DNA from: Clostridia bacterium
GTDB taxonomy: Bacteria > Bacillota_A > Clostridia > UBA1212 > UBA1255
NCBI GenBank assembly: GCA_017522515.1
Contig: JAFWZH010000030.1
Location: 1-5,940, forward strand
Direction: 5' to 3'
Length of the DNA stretch: 5,940 nt
The first letter of the stretch is position 1. Each line of letters begins with the position of its first letter. Both the position numbers and the translations under genes were made by a program. Shown piece after piece: positions 1 through 5,362 of the stretch. The notes below the pieces were generated by a model. That model worked only from the letters and a program-made list of their open reading frames with translations. It was not told the DNA's origin and did not search any database.

Positions 1-325
1 AACACAACTGTTGGAACCATACCTTTCCTTCACCCTTTTTGCACCGCAGGAATATCTTTCACGGGCTTATAATGATGCACCAAAGTATTGCGCAATCATT
101 GAATCAACCAGACTTGAAAAAGATGAAGTTATTTTTAAGGGTGAAATCCCTGCCCGTTGTATCGGTGAATATAGGAATGATCTGAATTTTTATACAAATG
201 GAAGAAGTGTCTGCATTACAGAATTAAAAGGGTATCAGGAAACTTCCGGCGAGCCTGTATTTCAGCCACGCCGCCCGAACAGCCGTTTAGACAAGATCCG
301 GCATATGTTTCAGAAGATAATGTAA
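1..325 (+). CDS. tet: Ribosomal-protection tetracycline resistance protein, Tet(W/O/M) family, C-terminal part
   Basis: These proteins are EF-G-like GTPases that bind the ribosome and dislodge tetracycline. The gene enters from the left edge, with its first complete codon at position 2, so only about the last 107 of the roughly 640 residues usual for the family are visible. What is seen is the end of the EF-G-like C-terminal domain and the C-terminal extension: [40 protein letters not shown] and [20 protein letters not shown]. From memory, these blocks match Tet(M), Tet(O) and Tet(W). The ending [13 protein letters not shown] is closer to Tet(W) than to Tet(M)/Tet(O), but the exact class cannot be assigned. 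The GTPase domain and the domain IV loops that reach the drug site lie outside the window. A TTG at 11 is an internal leucine codon, not a start. The DNA is clearly more GC-rich than the region after it, which suggests transfer. No terminator follows; a sigma factor remnant begins almost at once. Confidence 0.93.
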   Translation, partial: TQLLEPYLSFTLFAPQEYLSRAYNDAPKYCAIIESTRLEKDEVIFKGEIPARCIGEYRNDLNFYTNGRSVCITELKGYQETSGEPVFQPRRPNSRLDKIRHMFQKIM

Positions 326-341
326 TACATATTGTGGCGTT

Positions 342-575
342 GTGTATGATGAATATTTCCAAATTAAAGATGAGGAAATTCCGATTCTTAAAGAAAAAGT
401 TATTACTATGCTCGATGATAAAGAAAAGCAATTGCTATATGACAGATATACATTAAAGAAATCCATTTCGGTAATTGCAGAAGAACATAATACTACAGAG
501 AATAACATTTATCAGAAGCTATATAGATTAAAACAGAAAACAAAAATGTTAATAGAAAAAGTATTAAGCGAATGA
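342..575 (+). pseudogene. ECF-like sigma factor remnant: region 4 only, 5' end lost at the tet junction
   Basis: The visible protein, at most 77 residues from a GTG, matches the linker and region 4 of a short ECF-type sigma factor. An acidic linker (DEYFQIKDEEIP) is followed by the helical start LDDKEKQLLYDRY, then a helix-turn-helix (SISVIAEEHNTTENNIYQKLYRLKQK) of the type that reads the -35 element. Region 2, which binds core polymerase and melts the -10 element, is absent; ECF sigma factors are usually about 160-200 residues. The frame stays open back to a TAA at 318-320, which lies inside the tet coding sequence, and no ribosome binding site precedes the GTG. The simplest reading is that the first half was replaced when the tet segment arrived. 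The membrane protein gene after it looks like its cognate anti-sigma factor. A functional stand-alone region-4 protein made by read-through from tet is possible but less likely. The family call is firm for the helix-turn-helix; loss of function is inferred. Confidence 0.62.
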
Positions 576-640
576 AAATTTAAAATTTTTTGTAAGAAAT
601 GTGAAAATGTTAGACTATATAGTTGGAGGTAGAACAAATA

Positions 641-1438
641 ATGATTACAGATAAAGAATTTTTATCCTTCATCAATGATAAAACGCTCGATGGTTCATTA
701 GAAGAAAACCTTAACAGAATAATTGATGAAGAGATGGAAAAGTCCGAAGAAGAAATGGACACAGAGCTTATTGAGTTTTGTTTAGATAAGTTAAACAAGC
801 TTGATTCAGAAACACCTGATAAAGACGAACAGAAAGGTAATGGTGATTTCCATGATAAACACATAAAACTCAATTTCAAAAAGGTTGTTGCTATTGCCGC
901 TGCAATTGCAGTTTTTCTAGTTGGCACATTGTCGGCATCTGCAGTTATATTTGATGTTAATTTGTCTGATGGTATTGTTGAACTTTATAATAATTATATT
1001 CGTATTAATTTTGATAAAACCGAAGACAAAGCGGACGCTTATCAGCTTCTCAATACTGAACTCGCAAAGGAACTTGCTGACAATGGATTTAATGAACTTC
1101 TATTACCTGAGGCATTTTTCTCTGATGAATATGATATAACAAAAACCGAATATGAAAAAGGTGAATACATTAACTCTGTTAATATTATATTCGAGTACAA
1201 AAACAAACGTGGCAGTATTCATATTGATAAATATGCTATGGAGGAAATAGTGCCGGATGTTGAATTTCTTAACGTCACAAGTAATATTGAAGAACTGACA
1301 ATAGGCAACACAACTGTATACTGCTTTATGCAAGATGATTCTGCGGCAATTACTTATAGGGACGGATTATCCATATATTTCATTCAAATTCCGTTGAATT
1401 TAGATGATGCAATAGAATTTGCAAAAACTATTAAATAA
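641..1438 (+). CDS. Putative membrane-bound anti-sigma factor with DUF4367-like outer domain
   Basis: This is a 265-residue protein read from the ATG at 641, which has GGAGGT at 625-630 ten bases upstream. An in-frame TTG at 623 overlaps that site and is rejected as a start. Residues 1-80 are acidic, probably helical and cytoplasmic, with clusters such as EEMEKSEEEMDTE and an ELIEFCLDKLNKL helix. One membrane span lies at about 82-104, preceded by lysines, so the N-terminus should be inside. Residues 105-265 would be outside the cell. The last 60 or so (EEIVPDVEFL to IEFAKTIK) resemble DUF4367, a domain often found at the outer end of clostridial anti-sigma-like proteins. This layout, one gene behind an ECF-like sigma factor, is the classic arrangement for a transmembrane anti-sigma factor that holds its sigma at the membrane until a signal arrives. 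The ligand is unknown. No ZAS-type zinc motif is seen. With the sigma gene truncated, its present role is unclear; the fold assignment is from memory of the family. Confidence 0.6.
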   Translation: MITDKEFLSFINDKTLDGSLEENLNRIIDEEMEKSEEEMDTELIEFCLDKLNKLDSETPDKDEQKGNGDFHDKHIKLNFKKVVAIAAAIAVFLVGTLSASAVIFDVNLSDGIVELYNNYIRINFDKTEDKADAYQLLNTELAKELADNGFNELLLPEAFFSDEYDITKTEYEKGEYINSVNIIFEYKNKRGSIHIDKYAMEEIVPDVEFLNVTSNIEELTIGNTTVYCFMQDDSAAITYRDGLSIYFIQIPLNLDDAIEFAKTIK

Positions 1439-1451
1439 AAGAAGTGATATT

Positions 1452-1838
1452 ATGAAAAAGCCAATAGTTATAGTCGGATATTTACTTGGTTGGATATATC
1501 CCATCAGTGCGATAATAATTAATCTTCTCAACATCAAAACAAAATTAATGAGTGCTTTTGATTTTCATAATGATTCAATAATGGGTTATCTATTATATGG
1601 TACAATATTTTCGTTAATCACATTTATAATTTATTATATATATCACTACAAAAAGTTTGATATTTCAAAGGGATTCTATTTTACTTTTATAAATGTGTTA
1701 TTGTATTATCCGAGTATAATATGTAATATGTATTTCTCTTATAGTTGGGATGCACCTATACCTACTGCAATTTTAATTGTTGATTTATTGGTGATAGCAT
1801 ATACGCTTTATATCACACCGAAAAAATTAAAATCATAA
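1452..1838 (+). CDS. Unrecognised small membrane protein, four predicted spans
   Basis: I do not recognise this 128-residue protein. Four hydrophobic stretches can be seen, at about residues 5-26, 45-65, 75-95 and 102-121, with short charged loops (KTKL, HYKKFDISK) and a basic tail (PKKLKS). The high content of I, Y, F and L is typical of AT-rich genes for small integral membrane proteins. I chose the ATG at 1452; a longer frame from a TTG at 1419 would overlap the anti-sigma gene and has no ribosome binding site. The AAGAAGTGAT before the ATG is a weak site, so coupling to the gene ending 13 bases upstream is likely. It is the first of three small membrane proteins behind the anti-sigma-like gene, with no terminator between them. 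It may be a target of that sigma/anti-sigma pair, an accessory sensor, or an immunity-like protein; nothing in the sequence decides. Confidence 0.7.
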   Translation: MKKPIVIVGYLLGWIYPISAIIINLLNIKTKLMSAFDFHNDSIMGYLLYGTIFSLITFIIYYIYHYKKFDISKGFYFTFINVLLYYPSIICNMYFSYSWDAPIPTAILIVDLLVIAYTLYITPKKLKS

Positions 1839-1861
1839 ATAAAAAACAGGAGTGTGATTGT

Positions 1862-2215
1862 ATGAAAACTGCCCTAATAGTTAAATTGAAAAATATTTTC
1901 ATGTATATTACTTTAATTTGGGCGTCTGTCATGTTAGCGGTATATTTAGTTGTTCTTTTTGAGATACCGTTATTTGCTTGGATTAGTTATTTGCCTTTAG
2001 GTGAGAAATTTTGTAATTTATTAAGCTTTTTGATACTTTTCGGCATATGGATAGTTCCTGCTCTTTACATAATAACAATATTTTTTATGATTCTTGTCCG
2101 TAAAAAAATAAAAGAAGATAGTCAAAACAAAAGATTATCCCTATTCGTTATAATATTACCGTTATGTCTTGCAGCTTTAATGCTGTTAACTAATTTCGTT
2201 GAAATTTTGGCATAA
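1862..2215 (+). CDS. Unrecognised small membrane protein, three predicted spans
   Basis: This 117-residue protein has no motif I can tie to a known family. Hydrophobic spans lie at about residues 11-33, 52-78 and 93-115. A strongly basic and polar loop between the second and third spans (RKKIKEDSQNKR) is probably cytoplasmic. Prolines inside or beside spans (EIPLF, IVPAL, ILPLC) are notable. The ATG at 1862 has CAGGAGTG at 1847-1854, a good ribosome binding site, and the sequence around the start is nearly the same as at the genes before and after. It begins 23 bases after the previous stop and belongs to the same transcription unit. The third span and the opening of the next protein look slightly alike (CLAALML against CLAFVILM), but this is too little to claim homology. 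Confidence 0.72.
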   Translation: MKTALIVKLKNIFMYITLIWASVMLAVYLVVLFEIPLFAWISYLPLGEKFCNLLSFLILFGIWIVPALYIITIFFMILVRKKIKEDSQNKRLSLFVIILPLCLAALMLLTNFVEILA

Positions 2216-2260
2216 ATAAGCGTTTATGGCACGTTAAATTTAATAAGGAGTTGTGATAGT

Positions 2261-2458
2261 ATGAAAAGATTATTACAGATATTGTCGATAATAACTTGTC
2301 TTTGTTTGGCTTTTGTTATTTTGATGTTTATCAATCCGGCTGTTGTTGGATATGATGATGGTATAGGTTTTTTTATTGAGTTTATATGTATTATACTAAC
2401 TGTTATCACGATAGTTTCTTGGGTGGCTTTTGGAATCATCAAAAAAATAAAAAAATGA
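2261..2458 (+). CDS. Unrecognised very small membrane protein, two predicted spans
   Basis: This is a 65-residue hydrophobic protein with spans at about residues 5-25 and 37-60, joined by a short acidic turn (VVGYDDGIG) and ending in a lysine-rich tail (KKIKK). Both ends should be cytoplasmic by the positive-inside rule, with the acidic turn outside. The ATG at 2261 follows AAGGAG at 2245-2250 with a ten-base gap, a strong site that argues the gene is real despite its size. It is the last gene before the terminator at 2516-2550 and is separated from the gene upstream by 45 bases with no terminator. I do not recognise the family. The genes around it suggest an accessory of the sigma/anti-sigma operon. 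Confidence 0.68.
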   Translation: MKRLLQILSIITCLCLAFVILMFINPAVVGYDDGIGFFIEFICIILTVITIVSWVAFGIIKKIKK

Positions 2459-2515
2459 TAAAATCAATAGTCGTAATACAGCAGGTTGTTTGTAAAAAAT
2501 AAGTAATTTGTACAG

Positions 2516-2550
2516 GGTGGTGTCGATAAAATCGGCACCACCTTTTTTGT
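2516..2550 (+). terminator. Intrinsic terminator closing the anti-sigma/membrane protein operon
   Basis: A 12-pair stem (2516-2527 with 2531-2542, one G-T wobble) closes on an AAA loop and is followed by six T bases and a further T-rich stretch. The arms read GGTGGTGTCGAT and ATCGGCACCACC. It lies 57 bases past the last small membrane protein and is the only strong terminator after 641, which supports a single transcription unit for the four genes. Confidence 0.92.
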
Positions 2551-2737
2551 TGTTTTCTTTATAAGCAAGTCCTCATGTAATTTGTTTCGGTTATAGAAAA
2601 TCTTGAAGTTTTACATTGTATTGTTAATTCTATTTTATTCAATTAAATTCAACAGAATCACATAAAATTATATTTTATTACCGATATTAATGTTATTTTT
2701 TATTATTTGCAAATCATATATGTTTTCTTCAAGTTTG

Positions 2738-2744
2738 TTCGACA
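2738..2744 (-). promoter_or_regulatory. Spo0A-box-like heptamer (left copy)
   Basis: The minus strand reads TGTCGAA, the core consensus of the 0A box bound by the sporulation regulator Spo0A in Bacillota. It lies just upstream of a TATAAT box, where a bound factor could affect initiation. A seven-base match is weak evidence by itself; the second copy 201 bases away raises interest. Confidence 0.28.
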
Positions 2745-2765
2745 GATTTTTTTTTCAGAATAGTT

Positions 2766-2771
2766 TATAAT
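2766..2771 (+). promoter_or_regulatory. Candidate -10 box of a small-RNA promoter
   Basis: A perfect TATAAT sits here. No good -35 element lies at the ideal distance: CAGATT occupies it at 17 bases, and GACAGA lies at 19. The promoter may therefore be weak or need an activator, and the TTCGACA site overlaps the -35 zone. A start near 2778 would give a transcript of about 155 bases ending at the hairpin at 2901-2934. Confidence 0.35.
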
Positions 2772-2777
2772 TGGTAA

Positions 2778-2934
2778 AAATTTATAGAACAGGAAGGAAA
2801 AAAGCAGGAATTTGCAATGTATTATAAATACGGGGTAGCTGTATTCAACAGATGCTTAACCTCAGTTATTTTGAAAAAACAAATTTTAATAATAAGAATC
2901 AGAACTTTGGTACACACCATAGTTCTTTTTTTTT
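2778..2934 (+). ncRNA. Candidate small structured RNA between two operons
   Basis: A TATAAT box (2766-2771) and an intrinsic terminator (2901-2934) bracket about 155 bases that do not look coding. The stretch contains a GTATT/AATAC hairpin (2819-2831) and a nested stem in which GGT-AGC-TGT pairs with ACA-GCT-ACC elements across a small loop (about 2834-2870). A purine-rich AGGAAGGAAAAAAGCAGGAA segment near its 5' end could base-pair with or mimic a ribosome binding site. I do not recognise a known RNA family. It could instead be the remnant of a leader or a short peptide gene starting at 2817. Confidence 0.35.
2901..2934 (+). terminator. Intrinsic terminator in the intergenic region
   Basis: AGAACT (2901-2906) pairs with AGTTCT (2921-2926). 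TGGT (2908-2911) pairs with ACCA (2916-2919) inside it, across one T-T mismatch, with loop ACAC. Eight T bases follow at 2927-2934. It has no gene directly upstream, since the previous operon already ends at 2550, so it must serve another transcript or be an attenuator in a leader. Confidence 0.78.
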
Positions 2935-2938
2935 GCAG

Positions 2939-2945
2939 TTCGACA
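2939..2945 (-). promoter_or_regulatory. Spo0A-box-like heptamer (right copy)
   Basis: The minus strand again reads TGTCGAA, here extended to TTTGTCGAA. With the left copy it shares eight bases, GTTCGACA on the plus strand. The site lies upstream of a possible TTGTTA (2964-2969) / TATGTT (2986-2991) promoter for the sigma-like gene, so it could regulate that gene. Evidence is limited to the short match. Confidence 0.28.
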
Positions 2946-3007
2946 AATTCTTGCCTAATTCCATTGTTAACAACAAAAAGTTGGTTATGTTACATAGCTA
3001 AATATCC

Positions 3008-3065
3008 GTAATCTCCCGAGTTTTTGAAACTTAAATAAATTCAAAAATTCAGAAACGGAGATTAC
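3008..3065 (+). promoter_or_regulatory. Leader hairpin that sequesters the ribosome binding site of the sigma-like gene
   Basis: GTAATCTCC (3008-3016) pairs perfectly with GGAGATTAC (3057-3065), and a second helix inside joins TTTTTGAA (3021-3028) to TTCAAAAA (3040-3047) around an 11-base A/T loop. The 3' arm of the outer helix contains GGAG, the ribosome binding site for the ATG at 3071. In the folded RNA, translation should be blocked. Melting by heat, binding of a factor, or pairing with another RNA would open it. The pairing is seen directly; the regulatory role is inferred. Confidence 0.6.
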
Positions 3066-3070
3066 ATATA

Positions 3071-3628
3071 ATGAAAAAATTGTTTTTTAAATGGAAAGAT
3101 GAAAATTGCCATGGCATTAACCCGGAGTGGGTAGAAATGACAGGAAGGGAATTTCTTGAGTTTAAGAGAAAGCCTGAAAATAAACACAGAAAATTTGCAG
3201 AGTATATCGATGAAAATCAGGAGACCACAACGATTGTTTTGGAGGTTACTCAGGATTCTTATAATCGATGGCACTGCGAAGATGTAATAAGAAAGAGGAA
3301 AAGAACAGAAAAATGTGAATCCGGTTATAAAGAAATATCAATGGACGAAGAAATATGTGGTCAGAATATCGAAGATTTTACGCTTCACGACGTAATAGCA
3401 GATGAATCTGTTAATATTGAGCAAGATACAATAAATCTTTGTGAAATCAGTCAGCTCAGAGAAGCACTTAAAAGGCTAACTCCAGAAGAAATGGAACTGC
3501 TTGAAGCAATGTATTTATCTGAAAATCCAATGACAGAAAGAGATTATGCTAAAAAAATAGGCTTATGTCGCAGTGGTTTGCACAAAAGAAAGATTATGCT
3601 TTTACATAAATTAAAAGAGTATCTTTAA
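3071..3628 (+). CDS. Sigma-70 region-4-like regulator of the mobile-element type
   Basis: This is a 185-residue protein from the ATG at 3071, with CGGAG ten bases upstream. The C-terminal part, about residues 127-185, is a sigma-region-4-like helix-turn-helix: LREALKRLTPEEMELLEAMYL, then TERDYAKKIGLCRSGLHKRKIMLLHKLKEYL. The N-terminal part has the block INPEWVEMTGREFLEF and a T..YNRWHCEDVIRKRKR segment. From memory, this same architecture, including the HKRK signature in the recognition helix region, is common in clostridial conjugative and integrative elements, where it is annotated as a sigma-70 family protein. No region 2 is present, so it is unlikely to act as a full sigma factor; it more likely binds DNA to control element genes. 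It is a single-gene unit: a hairpin leader overlaps its ribosome binding site and a terminator follows. It is unrelated in sequence to the sigma remnant at 342-575 beyond the shared fold. Confidence 0.8.
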   Translation: MKKLFFKWKDENCHGINPEWVEMTGREFLEFKRKPENKHRKFAEYIDENQETTTIVLEVTQDSYNRWHCEDVIRKRKRTEKCESGYKEISMDEEICGQNIEDFTLHDVIADESVNIEQDTINLCEISQLREALKRLTPEEMELLEAMYLSENPMTERDYAKKIGLCRSGLHKRKIMLLHKLKEYL

Positions 3629-3684
3629 AGTAAAAAGAGCTGCAACTGAATAACAATACTGACTATATTATAATTATCTAAAAA

Positions 3685-3715
3685 GAAAGGCCATCTTCGG
3701 GTGGCTTTTCCTTTG
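3685..3715 (+). terminator. Intrinsic terminator with UUCG tetraloop after the sigma-like gene
   Basis: An 11-pair stem (3685-3695 with 3700-3710, two G-T pairs) is capped by the very stable C(TTCG)G tetraloop. The T-rich tract after the stem is short and broken (TTTTCCTTT), so release may be incomplete. It separates the sigma-like gene from the restriction-modification operon. Confidence 0.83.
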
Positions 3716-3771
3716 GTTGGGTGAGCGAAAAACCGACACCATTCTACAAAATCCAAGTAATCGTATTGCAA

Positions 3772-3800
3772 TTAACATGTACTTTGTGATATTATATTAT
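3772..3800 (+). promoter_or_regulatory. Vegetative-type promoter of the hsdM-hsdS operon
   Basis: TTAACA at 3772-3777 and TATTAT at 3795-3800 are separated by 17 bases; each differs from the housekeeping consensus by one base. Transcription would start near 3807, leaving about 50 bases of leader before the hsdM start. A second TATTAT at 3790-3795 with TTGCAA at 3766-3771 gives a weaker 18-base-spaced alternative. Confidence 0.62.
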
Positions 3801-3856
3801 TTGTGTAATTGTATTCAAATTTAAGATAGATAGTTATTAATAAGGAGAGTTCAATA

Positions 3857-5362
3857 ATGGCAGAGAAAAACAATACTAATATAGGCTTTGAAGAACAGAT
3901 ATGGAAAGCAGCTTGCGTTCTTTGGGGCCATATTCCTGCAGCAGATTATAGAAAAGTTATCATTGGTCTTATTTTCTTAAAATATGTTTCAGGTGCGTTT
4001 GAGCAAAGATATAATCAGCTTGTTGCAGAGGGCGACGGCTTTGAAAATGACCCTGATGAATATCTTGCTGAAAATGTTTTCTTCGTTCCTGAATCTGCAC
4101 GTTGGAATGTTATTGCAAGTGCGGCTCATACGGCAGAAATAGGAATGGTTATAGACGATGCTATGAGAGCAATTGAGAAAGAAAATGATAGCCTTAAAAA
4201 TGTTTTACCGAAAATCTATGCAAGTCCTGATTTGGACAAGCGAGTTCTCGGTGAAGTTGTTGACCTCTTTACAAACATCAATATGTATGAGCAAGGGAAT
4301 GACAAAGACTTGCTCGGCAGAACTTATGAATATTGTATCTCTCAATTTGCTGCTTACGAAGGTGTAAAGGGTGGCGAATTCTATACTCCGTCAAGTATAG
4401 TTAAAACGATAGTGGCAATTCTCAAGCCTTTTGAAAACTGCCGTGTTTATGACCCTTGCTGTGGTTCAGGTGGTATGTTCGTACAATCAGCACAGTTTAT
4501 TGAAGCTCATGCAGGTTCAATATCTAATGTTTCTGTTTACGGACAGGAATCAAATGCTGATACTTGGAAGATGGCAAAAATCAATATGGCTATTCGTGGT
4601 ATTGATGCAAATCTCGGAGCACATCAGGATGATACATTCTATAACGATTTACATAAAAATCAAAAGTTTGATTTTATTATGGCTAATCCGCCCTTCAATC
4701 TTTCTAATTGGGGTGCAGACCATTTAACAGATGATGTTCGTTGGAAATACGGTATGCCACCTGCAGGTAATGCGAACTATGCTTGGATTCAGCATATGAT
4801 TCATCATCTTGCTCCAAACGGAAAAATCGGTCTGGTTCTTGCTAATGGTGCATTGTCAACTCAGACCGGTGGTGAGGGCGACATAAGAAAGCGTATTGTT
4901 GAAGCTGATTTAGTTGAGGGTATTGTTGCAATGCCTACTCAGCTTTTCTACAGTGTAACAATTCCTGTTACTCTTTGGTTTATAAGCAAGAATAAGAAGC
5001 AAAAAGGAAAAACTCTGTTTATAGATGCCCGTAAAATGGGTTATATGGTTGATCGTAAGCACAGAGACTTTACTACTGAAGATATACAGAAGATTGCCGA
5101 TACATTTGAAGCTTTCCAAAATGGCACTCTTGAAGATGTAAAAGGTTTTTGTGCTGTTACATCAACGAGTGATATTGAAAAACAAGATTATATACTTACT
5201 CCCGGTAGATATGTAGGCATTGAAGAAGTAGAAGAAGACGGAGAGCCTTTTGAAGAAAAAATGGCTCGACTTACTTCGGAACTTTCAACAATGTTTGCAA
5301 AGTCACACGAACTCGAAGATGAAATTCGCAAGAAGTTGGGAGCAATAGGTTATGAGTTATAA
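3857..5362 (+). CDS. hsdM: Type I restriction-modification system, DNA methyltransferase (M) subunit
   Basis: HsdM transfers a methyl group from S-adenosylmethionine to the N6 of adenine. It works as an M2S complex with HsdS, which chooses the DNA site, and becomes a nuclease when HsdR joins. The 501-residue length is normal and the protein looks intact. Residues about 10-150 form the HsdM N-terminal helical domain (FEEQIWKAACVLWGHIPAADYR, IIGLIFLKYVSGAFEQRY). The N6-methyltransferase domain follows: GGEFYTP at 172-178, the cofactor-binding motif I DPCCGSGG at 199-206, and the catalytic motif IV NPPF at 277-280. The last 35 residues look coiled-coil and should contact HsdS. The ATG at 3857 follows AAGGAG (3842-3847) at good spacing. 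Its 3' end overlaps hsdS by 11 bases in another frame, which implies translational coupling and matched amounts of the two subunits. All key residues are present, so it should be active. Confidence 0.96.
   Translation: MAEKNNTNIGFEEQIWKAACVLWGHIPAADYRKVIIGLIFLKYVSGAFEQRYNQLVAEGDGFENDPDEYLAENVFFVPESARWNVIASAAHTAEIGMVIDDAMRAIEKENDSLKNVLPKIYASPDLDKRVLGEVVDLFTNINMYEQGNDKDLLGRTYEYCISQFAAYEGVKGGEFYTPSSIVKTIVAILKPFENCRVYDPCCGSGGMFVQSAQFIEAHAGSISNVSVYGQESNADTWKMAKINMAIRGIDANLGAHQDDTFYNDLHKNQKFDFIMANPPFNLSNWGADHLTDDVRWKYGMPPAGNANYAWIQHMIHHLAPNGKIGLVLANGALSTQTGGEGDIRKRIVEADLVEGIVAMPTQLFYSVTIPVTLWFISKNKKQKGKTLFIDARKMGYMVDRKHRDFTTEDIQKIADTFEAFQNGTLEDVKGFCAVTSTSDIEKQDYILTPGRYVGIEEVEEDGEPFEEKMARLTSELSTMFAKSHELEDEIRKKLGAIGYEL

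Larger units (their letters stand above)
2551..3007. other. Very AT-rich intergenic stretch without a convincing gene
   Basis: No credible coding region is seen on either strand. The first 180 bases are plain A/T-rich sequence with one imperfect palindrome (2627-2658, arms ATTCT and AGAAT). The rest holds the sites listed separately: two TGTCGAA boxes, a TATAAT box and a hairpin terminator. A 64-codon frame at 2817-3008 is preceded by AGGAA, but it runs straight through the terminator hairpin and its composition is not protein-like, so it is not called as a gene. Confidence 0.6.

Noticed and set aside
216..508. Two overlapping minus-strand open frames (216-431 and 287-508) across the tet end and the sigma remnant
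   Set aside because: They overlap each other and clear plus-strand coding sequence, lack ribosome binding sites, and have low-complexity S/F/I-rich composition.
623..640. TTG at 623 as an upstream start for the anti-sigma-like gene
   Set aside because: It overlaps the GGAGGT that serves the ATG at 641, and has no ribosome binding site of its own.
1419..1451. TTG at 1419 as the start of the first small membrane protein
   Set aside because: It lies within the end of the anti-sigma gene; the ATG at 1452 fits the start signature shared with the two following genes and puts the first membrane span near the N-terminus.
2224..2442. Minus-strand frame of 72 codons opposite the 65-residue membrane protein
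   Set aside because: It lacks a ribosome binding site and mirrors a plus-strand gene with a strong one.
2627..2658. Imperfect palindrome with ATTCT/AGAAT arms, possibly an operator or attachment site
   Set aside because: Most inner positions do not pair, and such partial symmetry is expected by chance in DNA this rich in A and T.
2817..3011. 64-codon plus-strand frame as a small protein gene
   Set aside because: It reads through a strong terminator hairpin and its T tract, and the product has no protein-like pattern. The AGGAA before its ATG keeps a shorter peptide possible.
3062..3274. Minus-strand frame opposite the start of the sigma-like gene
   Set aside because: It mirrors a recognised coding region and has no start signals.
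3661..3674. GACTATAT plus TATAAT at 3669-3674 as a promoter, sharing eight bases with the 613-620 site
   Set aside because: No -35 element stands at the right distance, and it would transcribe only into the terminator at 3685-3715; the shared octamer is short.
4173..5119. Additional frames inside hsdM on both strands (4173-4367, 4431-4727, 4910-5119)
   Set aside because: They are out-of-frame shadows of the intact methyltransferase gene.
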